From: Streptomyces sp. HM190
Lineage (GTDB): Bacteria > Actinomycetota > Actinomycetes > Streptomycetales > Streptomycetaceae
Assembly: GCF_009857135.1 (NCBI RefSeq)
Contig: NZ_CP047318.1
Coordinates: 1,178,001-1,242,000 of the forward strand
Reading direction: 5' to 3'
DNA: 64,000 nt
Shown here in pieces: positions 1 through 8,257 of this stretch. Positions within the stretch are counted from its first letter, which is position 1. Each line of letters opens with the position of its first letter. The notes beneath the pieces were generated by a model that worked only from the letters and a program-made list of their open reading frames with translations, had not been told where the DNA came from and made no database searches. A program made the translations under genes and the position numbers.

Positions 1-30
1 CTGACAATTGGCGTCCCGTCAGCGGCCGGT

Positions 31-56
31 CCCGGCCCGACAACGGAAGGGCCGGG
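31..56. terminator. Possible hairpin left of the ROK gene
   Basis: CCCGGCCC at 31-38 pairs with GGGCCGGG at 49-56 around a 10-nt loop. It could end a gene lying left of the window. No T-tract follows. Nothing else could be supported in bases 1-243. Confidence 0.3.
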
Positions 57-243
57 GGCGGGGGACGACGGTCCTCCGACGACGACGGGGCGGCAAGCGG
101 CGCGGGGAAGGCGGTCGTCCGAAAACGGCGCTGCGGTCGGCCGACGCGGCGCTCGGGGAGGTCGGGGGCGGTGGACACTCGCCGGGGTCCCCGTCGGCGA
201 GTACGATCCGGCAGACACGCGTGCTAGCTGGGAGGACGGGACG

Positions 244-1401
244 TTGGGGCAGCTGACCGGCGGGGATCCCTCTCTGCTCCGGAGAATCAACTCGGCTGTG
301 GTGCTGCACGCGCTGCGCGCCACGGATCACGCCACGCTGACCGAGATCACCCGGGTCACCGGGCTGTCCCGGCCCACGGTCGAGGGCGTCGTCGAAGGGC
401 TGGTGGAGGCCGGGCTGGTGGTGGAGCGGGCCGCCGACGAAGGGGCCGCCCGACGCCAGGGCCGGCCGGCGCGCCGCTACCGGTTCCGCGCGGAGGCGGG
501 GCACCTGCTGGGACTGGAGGTGGGGTCGCACGGCGTCACCGCGCTGCTCGCGGACCTCGACGGGCGGGTGCTCGGCTCGCTGGCCAAGGACGTCGCCGAG
601 ACCGCGCCGGCGGGCGAGCGGCTGGAACGGCTGCGGTCGACCGTCGCAGAGCTGCTCCGCAGGTCGGGTGTCGCGCGGGACTCGCTGCGCGCGGTCGGCG
701 TGGGCACCCCCGGCATCGTCGAGGCCGACGGCACCGTACGGCTCAGTACGGCCCTGCCGCAGTGGACGGGCCTGAACCTGGGCGAACGGCTGAGCCGTTC
801 CTTCAAGTGCCCGGTCCTGGTGGAGAACGACGCCAACGCCGCCGCGGTCGCCGAGCACTGGAAGGGCGCGGCCACCGAGTCCGACGACCTGGTGTTCGTG
901 CTGGCCGGGCTGAGCCCCGGCGCGGGTGCACTGATCGGCGGGCGGCTGCACCGGGGCTACGGGGGCGCGGCCGGGGAGATCGGCGCGCTGCACCTGCTGG
1001 GCCGGGAGGCCACTCCCGAGGCCCTGCTGTCGACCACCGGCGAGCCGCTGCACCCGCTCGACGAGCAGGCCGTCGCCGAGGTGTTCCGGCACGCGCGCGA
1101 GGGCGACGAGCGATCCCGCGCCGCAGTGGAGCGCTTCCTGCAGCGGCTGGTGCACGACGTGGCCGCGCTGGTGCTGGCGCTCGATCCCGAGCTGGTCGTC
1201 GTGGGCGGCTGGGCGACCGGCCTCGACGACGTCCTCGATCCCCTGCGGCGCGAACTCGCCCGCTACTGCCTGCGTCCGCCACGGGTGGCCCTGTCACGGC
1301 TGGGCGAGACGGCCGTCGCCATGGGCGCGCTGCGGCTCGCGCTCGACCACGTCGAGGAGCAGTTGTTCGCGGTCGAGGGCACGGTCACGGCCCGGCGCTG
1401 A
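244..1401 (+). CDS. ROK-family transcriptional regulator
   Basis: A 385-aa ROK (repressor/ORF/kinase) protein, probably a sugar-responsive transcription regulator. Residues about 15-75 form a MarR-like winged helix (LTEITRVTGLSRPTVEGVVEGL), followed by the actin-like ROK fold with VGVGTPGIVEADG and VENDANAAAVAEHWKG. The family's zinc motif (CxCGxxGCxE) is absent and the phosphate-binding DxGxT is degraded to VGSHGVTA, so kinase activity is unlikely. TTG at 244 was chosen because GGAGG lies at 231-235, 8 nt upstream. It converges on a GntR regulator. The ligand cannot be told from sequence; family assignment is firm. Confidence 0.93.
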   Translation: MGQLTGGDPSLLRRINSAVVLHALRATDHATLTEITRVTGLSRPTVEGVVEGLVEAGLVVERAADEGAARRQGRPARRYRFRAEAGHLLGLEVGSHGVTALLADLDGRVLGSLAKDVAETAPAGERLERLRSTVAELLRRSGVARDSLRAVGVGTPGIVEADGTVRLSTALPQWTGLNLGERLSRSFKCPVLVENDANAAAVAEHWKGAATESDDLVFVLAGLSPGAGALIGGRLHRGYGGAAGEIGALHLLGREATPEALLSTTGEPLHPLDEQAVAEVFRHAREGDERSRAAVERFLQRLVHDVAALVLALDPELVVVGGWATGLDDVLDPLRRELARYCLRPPRVALSRLGETAVAMGALRLALDHVEEQLFAVEGTVTARR

Positions 1402-1498
1402 CCCGCGGCCGGCCGGGGCCCCGTACGCAGGGCCGTGCCCCGGAGGTGTCCGGGGCACGGCGGGCGCGGCTCGTCCGGGCCGGCGTCCGCGGGGACGC

Positions 1499-1627
1499 AC
1501 GGCTCAGACCGCGCGACTCGGACCACGCGGCCTGAGGAGGCGTGGCTCGGATCGCCCGGCTCGGACCACGCCGCTCAAGGACGCGTGGCTCGGACCGCCC
1601 GGCCCAGAGCGCTCGGCTCAGGACGCC
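1499..1627. repeat. Degenerate ~43-bp tandem repeat
   Basis: About three imperfect copies of a ~43-bp unit fill the gap between the convergent ROK and GntR genes. The phrase GTGGCTCGGAYCGCCCGG starts at 1542 and again at 1585, and a more diverged copy precedes it from about 1499. Confidence 0.6.
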
Positions 1628-2379
1628 CGGCGTTCCGCGCCGTGGTGGATCTCGACGTCGCCCGAGGCGTCGAAGGTCAGGCGGCAGGTGTCGGCGCGGT
1701 AGGTGGCCAGGGAGACGGCGGCGGCACGTCCCCGGGCGAAGAATCGGGTCGTGACGACGAGGACGGGCGCGCCCGGCAGCCGGTCCAGTTCCTTCGCGTC
1801 CTCCGCGCGCGCGGAGCCCAGCTCCACCGAGCGGTCCTGCCCCTCCAGGTCGAGCCGCTGCAGCTCGCGCAGCACCGCACGCGCGCGGGCCGCGCCGGAG
1901 GGCGCGTCTATGGCGGAGAGGGCGGGCACCGAGGCGGCCGGGATGTAGAGCAGCTCGGCGGCCACGGGCTGGCCGTGGGACACGCGGGAGCGGCGTACGA
2001 CATGGACCTGCTCGCCGTGGAGGGTGTCCAGGATCTCGGCCACCGCGGTGGGCGGCACCGCCTCCGCGCAGTCCACGGCCTGCCAGGCGTCCGCGGCCGT
2101 GCCCGGCCAGGCGTGCTGCTCGCCGCCGACGGAGACGCCCACGCGCGGCGGGGCCACCGTGGTGCCGACGCCGCGCCGGCGCTGGAGCCGGCCTTCCAGT
2201 TCGAGCTGTTCCAGTGCCTGGCGGAGCGTGGCGCGGGCGACGCCGAAGCGGGCCGCCAGGTCACGCTCGTTGGGCAGGATCTCGCCCACCGAGAACTCGG
2301 AGTCCAATGCCTCACTGAGCACGGTCTTGAGGTGCCAGTACTTCGGTTCCGGCACCGTTTCGAGCTGCTGGGTCCCCAC
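1618..2379 (-). CDS. GntR/HutC-family regulator with UTRA domain
   Basis: A 253-aa regulator: N-terminal GntR winged helix at about residues 10-80 (ERDLAARFGVARATLRQALEQL), then a UTRA effector domain to the C-terminus (VHVVRRSRVSHGQPVAAELLY). This is the HutC subfamily, which includes DasR and senses phosphosugars or related small molecules. The GTG start at 2379 has GGAGG 5 nt upstream. A promoter and a DasR-like palindrome lie 80-115 bp upstream, so autoregulation or DasR control is plausible. It is transcribed in the same direction as sigJ but separated from it by a strong hairpin. It differs from DasR in sequence, so it is not the canonical DasR. Confidence 0.92.
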   Translation of the reverse strand: MGTQQLETVPEPKYWHLKTVLSEALDSEFSVGEILPNERDLAARFGVARATLRQALEQLELEGRLQRRRGVGTTVAPPRVGVSVGGEQHAWPGTAADAWQAVDCAEAVPPTAVAEILDTLHGEQVHVVRRSRVSHGQPVAAELLYIPAASVPALSAIDAPSGAARARAVLRELQRLDLEGQDRSVELGSARAEDAKELDRLPGAPVLVVTTRFFARGRAAAVSLATYRADTCRLTFDASGDVEIHHGAERRAS

Positions 2380-2458
2380 CCTGTCCTCCGCTGCTTCGCC
2401 GTGTCCCGGCGGCGTTTTCGGCGCCCTTGTTTATGAAAGGTTGTTGCACTTTCTTGCG

Positions 2459-2487
2459 ACCATAGGCCCGCCCCCACCCTTGGTCAA
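2459..2487 (-). promoter_or_regulatory. Promoter of the GntR gene
   Basis: On the minus strand TTGACC (2482-2487) is followed after exactly 17 nt by TATGGT (2459-2464), a good match to HrdB-type promoters. It lies about 80 bp upstream of the GTG start, and its -35 sits inside the inverted repeat at 2480-2493. Confidence 0.6.
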
Positions 2488-2493
2488 GACCAA
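2480..2493. promoter_or_regulatory. dre-like operator (HutC/DasR type)
   Basis: TTGGTCAAGACCAA is an inverted repeat with 6-bp arms and a 2-bp centre. It differs by one central base from the TGGTCTAGACCA core of the DasR-responsive element. It overlaps the -35 of the GntR promoter, a repressing position. Confidence 0.55.
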
Positions 2494-2566
2494 TCCTCGA
2501 AGCCCCGGGCATCCTCCGCGCGGGGCGTGGCGCAGCGTTCACGGAGCCTTGGCGAGGGCATGCCGA

Positions 2567-2606
2567 ACCGCCGTACGACCGATCACCTGACGGGTCGTAC
2601 GGCGGT
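2567..2606 (-). terminator. Hairpin terminator of sigJ
   Basis: A perfect 14-bp stem (ACCGCCGTACGACC at 2567-2580 with its complement at 2593-2606) and a 12-nt loop lies 30 bp after the sigJ stop. No U-tract, as is usual in Streptomyces. Confidence 0.7.
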
Positions 2607-2635
2607 CGGCGGGCAGGTGCCAGGCGGCCCACCGG

Positions 2636-3526
2636 CTACCGGTCGAGCGCGAGACCGAACAGCTTCTCCGGGTTGCGGACGACGTGGATGCGCTGGACCC
2701 GGCCGTCGGCGACGTCGAGCTGGAACACGGCGTCGGGCTTGCCCGCGGCGAGGACGACCAGCGCGGAGCCGCCGTTGATCTCCATGAAGCGGAACGAGGC
2801 GTCCGCGACGCCGCCCTTGGCGGACACGCCGTGCAGGAAGCGCCCCACCTTGTCGGCGGACTCGATGACCCGCAACGGGGCCTTGGCGAGGCCACCGCTG
2901 TCGGCGACGAGCCGGACGTCGGGGGCGAGCAGCGCCATGAGCCCGTCGAGGTCGCCGCCGGCCGCCGCGGCGAGGAACCGCTCGGTCAGCTCGCGGCGTT
3001 CGGCCGGGTCGACCACGTAGCGCGGGCGCCGCTCGCCGACGTGCCGGCGGGCCCGTCCGGCGAGTTGGCGTACGGCGGGCTCGGTGCGGTCGAGCACGCC
3101 GGCGATCTCGGCATAGGGGTAGCCGAAGGCCTCCCGGAGCACGAACACCGCGCGTTCCAGGGGCGAGAGGGACTCCAGGACGACGAGGACGGCGAGGGAG
3201 ACGGTGTCGGTGAGCACGGCGCGTTCCGCGGTGTCCGGGACGGTGGCCTCGTAGTCGGTGGCGTACGGCTCGGGCAGCCAGGGGCCGGGGTAGGCCTCGT
3301 TGCGCGACTGCACCTGGCGGAGCCGGTCGATGGCGAGGCGGGTCGTCACGCGGACCAGGTAGCCGCGGGGTTCGCGTACGTCGGACCGGTCGGCGCCGGT
3401 CCAGCGCAGCCAGGCCTCCTGGACCACGTCCTCGGCGTCGGCGACCCTGCCGAGCATGCGGTAGGCGACTCCCATGAGGACGGGACGGTGCTCTTCGAAG
3501 ACGTCGGTCGCGGTGTCAGCGGTCAC
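2636..3526 (-). CDS. sigJ: SigJ-type ECF41 sigma factor
   Basis: A 296-aa ECF sigma factor. Sigma-2 spans about residues 8-72 (AYRMLGRVADAEDVVQEAWL) and sigma-4 about 108-165, followed by a SnoaL-like C-terminal domain typical of ECF41. The linker motif WLPEP is present at 83-87 and the C-terminal NPEKL signature near 288. The DGGGK-type motif that tunes activity reads D209-SGGLAK. In ECF41 factors the fused domain replaces an anti-sigma factor. The GTG start lies in a 142-bp gap divergent from an alpha/beta hydrolase, which may be a target. The usual ECF41 partner (carboxymuconolactone decarboxylase or oxidoreductase) is not adjacent. Confidence 0.93.
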   Translation of the reverse strand: MTADTATDVFEEHRPVLMGVAYRMLGRVADAEDVVQEAWLRWTGADRSDVREPRGYLVRVTTRLAIDRLRQVQSRNEAYPGPWLPEPYATDYEATVPDTAERAVLTDTVSLAVLVVLESLSPLERAVFVLREAFGYPYAEIAGVLDRTEPAVRQLAGRARRHVGERRPRYVVDPAERRELTERFLAAAAGGDLDGLMALLAPDVRLVADSGGLAKAPLRVIESADKVGRFLHGVSAKGGVADASFRFMEINGGSALVVLAAGKPDAVFQLDVADGRVQRIHVVRNPEKLFGLALDR

Positions 3527-3668
3527 CGTCCCATCCCATCCGACGCGCGGACCGCTGTCCAGGCCGCTTGTTACCCACGGGGACTACCCGCCGGTAGCGG
3601 TTGCTGACAAGCTGTCCAGGAATGCCGTACGACGGCGCGCCCCACCCTCACAGACGAGGAGCTGCACC

Positions 3669-4499
3669 ATGTCCGCCACGGTCTCCTTCCAGGTCCCCTC
3701 CCCGCTCGGTCCGCGGCCCGTGACGGTCTCCTACGCGCGCGAGGGCACCGGCGAACCGCTGCTCCTGCTGCACGGCATCGGCCACCACCGGCAGGCCTGG
3801 GACCCGGTGGTGCACCTGCTGGCGGCCGAGCGCGAGGTGATCAGCGTGGACCTGCCCGGATTCGGCGCGTCCCCCGGCCTCCCGGACGGCCTGGCCTACG
3901 ACCTGCCCACGACCACCGCCGTGTTCCGCGCCTTCTGCGAGACGCTCGGCCTCGACCGCCCGCATGTCGCGGGCAACTCGCTCGGCGGTCTGCTCGCCCT
4001 GGAACTGGGCCGGGAGAAGCTCGTACGGTCGGTCACGGCACTGTCGCCCGCCGGGTTCTGGAACGAGGCCGAGCGGCGCTACGCCTTCGGCGTCCTGCTC
4101 ACCATGCGGGCCCTCTCCCGGCGGATGCCGGTGCCGCTGGTCCGGCGTCTGTCGCGTTCGGCGGCCGGCCGGGCCGCCCTGACGAGCACCATCTACGCCC
4201 GTCCGAGCCGCCGTTCACCGGAGGCGGTGGTCGCCGAGACGCTCGCGCTGGCCGGGGCCACCGGGTTCGACGCGACCCTGCGGGCCGGTGGCAGCGTCCT
4301 GTTCACCGACGACGTCCCGGAGCTGCCGGTCACCGTGGCCTGGGGTACGCGGGACTGGCTGCTCGTCCCCCGGCAGGGCGTCCGCGCCAAGCGGGTCATC
4401 CCCGGGGCCCGGCTGGTGCGGCTGCCCGGCTGCGGCCACTGCCCGATGAACGACGACCCGGCGCTGGTGGCCCGCGTCATCCTCGACGGCAGCCGCTGA
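3669..4499 (+). CDS. Alpha/beta-fold hydrolase
   Basis: A 276-aa hydrolase of the esterase/C-C hydrolase type. HG motif LLLLHGIGHH (32-41) forms the oxyanion region, nucleophile elbow GNSLGG holds Ser104, the acid is in GTRDWLL and the histidine in GCGHCPMNDDP near the C-terminus. The ATG at 3669 follows GAGGAG (3656-3661); the longer reading frame upstream has no ribosome binding site. It is divergent from sigJ, so it may belong to that regulon, although no ECF41-type promoter was found with confidence. Substrate unknown. Confidence 0.9.
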   Translation: MSATVSFQVPSPLGPRPVTVSYAREGTGEPLLLLHGIGHHRQAWDPVVHLLAAEREVISVDLPGFGASPGLPDGLAYDLPTTTAVFRAFCETLGLDRPHVAGNSLGGLLALELGREKLVRSVTALSPAGFWNEAERRYAFGVLLTMRALSRRMPVPLVRRLSRSAAGRAALTSTIYARPSRRSPEAVVAETLALAGATGFDATLRAGGSVLFTDDVPELPVTVAWGTRDWLLVPRQGVRAKRVIPGARLVRLPGCGHCPMNDDPALVARVILDGSR

Positions 4500-5076
4500 C
4501 ACGCGGCGCGCGGCCGGCCTGGAGCCCAGGGCGACCCCGGCGCCCACCAGGACGCTGCCCGCCGCCTGGGCGGCACCGTAGGAGCCGGTACCGACGAGGG
4601 GCGCGGTGCAGGCGGCGGCCACGGGACGAGGCCGGGCCTTGCGGCCGCCTCGTGGAGCGGGTCACGGCGGGGCCGGGTTCGCGGTGCGGGAGCGGGGACG
4701 GCACGGGCGCGCGTGGGACGACCTGCCACGGCTGGTCCTCGGTACGCGCACCTCGCGCCGGCGCGGATCGGAAAGGGGTGCCGCTGATGGCGGAGGCGGC
4801 CCGACCGGAAGGCCGCCCGTGACCCGGGCTGCCTGACCGGGCTCGGCGCGGCGCCTCCGGGAGGGCGCGACACGCCCGTCCCTGGCGCGCACGACGCACC
4901 GCCCGACCCGCGCGACGCACTCCCTCCCGGCCCGCGCGACACACCCCGCTCGGGCGTCGCGGCATGCTTCCACCGCAACCCCGGTCAGTTGTTCACTTGT
5001 CGTTTCCGCGTGCGCCTCGGCGCACCAGTACTTGTGGCACTGCGCACTGGCCGAATCCGTCCCAGGAGGCTCATTC
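4500..5076. other. Long gap with possible decayed transporter end
   Basis: No intact gene was recognised in these 577 bp. On the minus strand from about 4645 to 4497 an open stretch encodes an Ala/Gly-rich hydrophobic helix-like segment (GAAQAAGSVLVGAGVALGSR) ending in basic residues, like the last helix of an MFS exporter, but it has no start or body. From 4860 to 4960 there are diverged repeats around GCGCGACGCAC. A possible PHO box lies at 4991-5012. Confidence 0.4.
4991..5012 (+). promoter_or_regulatory. Possible PHO box upstream of phoD
   Basis: GTTCACTTGTC followed directly by GTTTCCGCGTG fits the 11-nt direct-repeat plan of the Streptomyces PhoP box. The first unit matches the first nine positions of GTTCAYYYR and the second is degenerate. 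It lies 65 bp upstream of phoD. Confidence 0.35.
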
Positions 5077-6666
5077 ATGTCACACCGTCCGCCGATCTCC
5101 CCGCCCGGCCGCCGCAGTGTGCTGCGCGGTTCCCTGGCCGCGTCGGCGGCCCTGGCCCTGCCCGGCTCGCTCGCGGCGGCTCCGGCGTTCGCCCTGTCGG
5201 GGCGGCCGCGGGCCGGATGGGGTGTGCAGGCCGGGGACGTGAGCGCGCACTCCGGTCTCGTGTGGGTGCGCTCGGACCGGCCGGCGCGCATGATCGTGGA
5301 GACGTCCGCGACCGAGTCGTTCCGCAACCCGCGCAGGTGGCACGGACCGCTGCTCGGCGCCGACACCGACTTCACCGGGACGACCCGGCTGCGCGGCCTG
5401 CCGGCCGGTGAGCAGATCCACTACCGGGTGCTCCTCGCCGACCCGGACGACCCGCGCCGCACCGGCGAGCCGGTGACCGGCACGTTCCGTACGACTCCGG
5501 TGAAGCGGCGCTCCGGCGTACGGTTCCTGTGGTCGGGCGACCTGGCCGGGCAGGGCTGGGGCATCAACCCGGACCGCGGCGGGTACCGCATCTTCGACGC
5601 CATGGGGCGGCTGGACCCGGACTTCTTCCTGTTCAGCGGGGACACGATCTACGCCGACGGCCCCATCGCCGCGACGGCGACGCTGCCCGGCGGCGGGACC
5701 TGGCGGAACATCACCACCGAGGAGAAGTCCAAGGTGGCGGAGACGCTGGCGGAGTTCCGCGGCAACTTCCGCTACAACCTGCTGGACGAGAACCTGAGGC
5801 GGTTCAATGCGCAGGTGCCGTCGCTCGTTCAGTGGGACGACCACGAGGTCACCAACAACTGGTACCCGGGAGAGATCCTCACCGACGCCCGCTACACGGA
5901 GAAGAGCGTGGACGTGCTCGCGTCCCGGGCTCGGCGTGCCTTCAGCGAGTACTTCCCCCTCTCCACGCTGCGGCCGGGCTCCCGCGAGGGCCGGGTGCAC
6001 CGGGTGATGCGCCACGGCCCGCTCCTCGACGTGTTCGTCCTGGACATGCGCACGTACCGCGACGCCAACTCGCCCGGCACGCAGACCACCGACCCGGTGG
6101 GCATCCTCGGCGCCGAGCAGTTGCGGTGGCTGAAGCGGGAACTGTCGCACTCCCGCGCCGTGTGGAAGGTGATCGCCTCCGACATGCCGCTCGGCCTGGT
6201 CGTGCCGGACACCGGCGACGGGAAGCCGAACATCGAGGCGGTGGCCCAGGGCGACCCGGGCGCGCCGCTCGGGCGTGAGCTGCAGATCGCCGAACTGCTG
6301 CGGTTCATCAAGCACCAAAGAATCACCGGGACGGTGTGGCTGACGGCCGACGTGCACTACACCTCGGCGCAGCACTACCAGCCGTCGCGGGCCGCGTTCA
6401 CCGACTTCGAGCCGTTCTGGGAGTTCGTCTCCGGGCCGCTCAACGCCGGTGCCTTCCCGGCGAACGCCCTCGACAACACGTTCGGCCCCGAGCGGGTCTT
6501 CATCAAGGCGCCGACCACGGCGAACGTGTCGCCCGCGGGCGGTTACCAGTTCTTCGGCGAGGTCGACATCGACGGCCACAGCGGGGAGTTGACGGTGCGG
6601 CTGCGCGAGCAGGACGGCACGGTGCTCTACACCAAGACGCTTCAGCCGGGGCTGGTGGGGCAGTGA
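5077..6666 (+). CDS. phoD: PhoD-type alkaline phosphatase, Tat-exported
   Basis: A 529-aa secreted phosphodiesterase/alkaline phosphatase of the PhoD (metallophosphatase) family, releasing phosphate from organic esters outside the cell. The N-terminus has a twin-arginine signal (GRRSVLRG, then a hydrophobic stretch ending in APAFA). An N-terminal beta-sandwich domain leads into the catalytic domain with WSGDLAGQ, LFSGDTIYADGP, QWDDHEVTNNW and LTADVHYTSA, which supply the metal ligands. The ATG at 5077 was chosen because AGGAGG lies at 5064-5069; an in-frame start at 5032 lacks one. A possible PHO box upstream suggests PhoRP control. Monocistronic, ended by the hairpin at 6715. Confidence 0.94.
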   Translation: MSHRPPISPPGRRSVLRGSLAASAALALPGSLAAAPAFALSGRPRAGWGVQAGDVSAHSGLVWVRSDRPARMIVETSATESFRNPRRWHGPLLGADTDFTGTTRLRGLPAGEQIHYRVLLADPDDPRRTGEPVTGTFRTTPVKRRSGVRFLWSGDLAGQGWGINPDRGGYRIFDAMGRLDPDFFLFSGDTIYADGPIAATATLPGGGTWRNITTEEKSKVAETLAEFRGNFRYNLLDENLRRFNAQVPSLVQWDDHEVTNNWYPGEILTDARYTEKSVDVLASRARRAFSEYFPLSTLRPGSREGRVHRVMRHGPLLDVFVLDMRTYRDANSPGTQTTDPVGILGAEQLRWLKRELSHSRAVWKVIASDMPLGLVVPDTGDGKPNIEAVAQGDPGAPLGRELQIAELLRFIKHQRITGTVWLTADVHYTSAQHYQPSRAAFTDFEPFWEFVSGPLNAGAFPANALDNTFGPERVFIKAPTTANVSPAGGYQFFGEVDIDGHSGELTVRLREQDGTVLYTKTLQPGLVGQ

Positions 6667-6714
6667 CCCGCACGGCCTGAAACGGGAGGTCGGCGAACCC
6701 GGCCCCCGACATGG

Positions 6715-6754
6715 GGCGGACGGCTCGGCAACACCGGGCCGTCCGCCGCGTTTT
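6715..6754 (+). terminator. Terminator after phoD
   Basis: GGCGGACGGC at 6715-6724 pairs with GCCGTCCGCC at 6738-6747, with partial pairing continuing inward around CAACA. GCGTTTT follows, giving an unusually clear U-tract. Confidence 0.75.
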
Positions 6755-6799
6755 CGCAGGTCACCGCCCGTTGTCAGTGGTCGCTCCTACGGTTCTCCC

Positions 6800-8257
6800 A
6801 TGACGCGATCTGTGCAGGCCGTGGCCTATACCCGACCCTCCGTGCTGGAGTCCGCGGCGGGCGGACAGCGGCTGGGGCTGGAGACCTCCCGGGGTGCGAC
6901 CCCGACGGGGTACCAGGACCATCCGCGGTTCTTCACCGGCTTCCTGACCTCTCCTCAGGTGGCCGCGGCCGGCCTGTTGGCGGTCGCGGACGTGGCGGCG
7001 GCCCGCTACTACCAGCAGCAGCTGCGGGCCTCCCTGGACCCGGTGGTGACGGGCAACGGGGACCGGCTGCGCTTCGAGTCGTTCTCCGGCTGCGGCGGGG
7101 TGTACGCCCGGCTCGACGTCCTGGAGCCGGGACTCGACGGGAGCGAGGTCGGCCACGGCACGACCAACGTGGACGTCAACAACCCGCTGCGCGAGGCGCT
7201 GTCCCGCGTCGGCTCCGACGATCCGCTGCATCTGCGGGTCGGCCCGGACGAGCTGGCGGTGACCACGCTGGACGGCCCCGTGGTGGAGAAGAAGGTGCCG
7301 TTGCCCGACCGCTGGCTGCGCGGTTTCGCCGAGGCGCAGGTGGTCGCCGCCGGGTTCGATCTGCGGGCCGAGCTGCCCGCCGCGGAGGCCGTTCGGTTCC
7401 TGCGGTCGCTGCCGCGCGGCGGGGCCCGTGGCGCGTCTCGGGGCGCCCAGTGGGTCGTGCCCTCGGGCCGGGTCCTGCGCCCGACGACGCGGCCGGTGCC
7501 CGGCGCGGTCTGCCTGCCCGGCCCGGAGCGGCTGGTGGCCCTCCAGCGGGTCCTGCGCCACGCGACCGCGTTGCGCGTCTACGGCCCGCCGGCCGCCGGG
7601 GCGGCGGGCCTGGCGAGTGCGTGGGAGGTCGAGCTGCCCGGCATGCGGCTCACCCTCACGCTGTCCCCGGAGGCCGCGCGCGGTTTCTCGGGGGAGGGCG
7701 GCGTGCTGGACGCGCTCGCCACCGACGAGGCCGCCGAGGACGCGGAGCTGATCTCGGTGCTCCTCGCCTGGGAGCCCCGCATCGACGTCGGCGACCTGGC
7801 CGCGTCCTCCGGCCTCACCGCCGAGCGGGTACGGGCGGCGCTGACCCGGCTGGGGACCTCGGGCCGCGTCGGCTACGACACCGCAGAGGCCGCCTACTTC
7901 CACCGGGAACTGCCCTACGACGCCGACCGCGTCGAGCGGCACAATCCGCGGCTCCGCTCGGCCCGCGGCCTGGTGGCCGCCGGGGCCGTCACCCTGGACG
8001 GCGCGCTCGGCACGGTGACCGCCGAGGACGGCCATGTCCACCGGGTCCGCGACGACGGGGGCACACTGAGCTGTTCCTGCCTGTGGTGGGCGAAGTACCG
8101 CGGCGGCAGAGGCCCTTGCAAACACGCGCTGGCGGTGCGGATGGTCCGCCGGGGCACGGACGCCGGGACCGGCGGGACACCGTCCCCCGGGGAGCAGGGC
8201 AGCACGACGACCGACAGGGAACCGAGCGGGACGAGCATCGACGGGGGTGCGCGATGA
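6800..8257 (+). CDS. SWIM zinc-finger protein
   Basis: A 485-aa protein with a SWIM finger near residues 424-441 (CSC, then CKH, giving CxCx(n)CxH). SWIM fingers bind DNA or proteins. The rest is a long domain without a recognised catalytic motif, similar in plan to E. coli YehQ-type proteins. No Shine-Dalgarno precedes the ATG at 6800, but TACGGT at 6788-6793 lies 6 nt upstream, so the mRNA is probably leaderless. The stop overlaps the next start (ATGA at 8254), so the two proteins are translationally coupled and probably act together. Function unknown. Confidence 0.88.
   Translation: MTRSVQAVAYTRPSVLESAAGGQRLGLETSRGATPTGYQDHPRFFTGFLTSPQVAAAGLLAVADVAAARYYQQQLRASLDPVVTGNGDRLRFESFSGCGGVYARLDVLEPGLDGSEVGHGTTNVDVNNPLREALSRVGSDDPLHLRVGPDELAVTTLDGPVVEKKVPLPDRWLRGFAEAQVVAAGFDLRAELPAAEAVRFLRSLPRGGARGASRGAQWVVPSGRVLRPTTRPVPGAVCLPGPERLVALQRVLRHATALRVYGPPAAGAAGLASAWEVELPGMRLTLTLSPEAARGFSGEGGVLDALATDEAAEDAELISVLLAWEPRIDVGDLAASSGLTAERVRAALTRLGTSGRVGYDTAEAAYFHRELPYDADRVERHNPRLRSARGLVAAGAVTLDGALGTVTAEDGHVHRVRDDGGTLSCSCLWWAKYRGGRGPCKHALAVRMVRRGTDAGTGGTPSPGEQGSTTTDREPSGTSIDGGAR

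Noticed and set aside
19-1155. Long minus-strand frame opposite the ROK gene
   Set aside because: It is a shadow of the ROK gene: low-complexity Arg/Gly/Pro translation, no domain and no start signal. High GC makes such frames common throughout this window.
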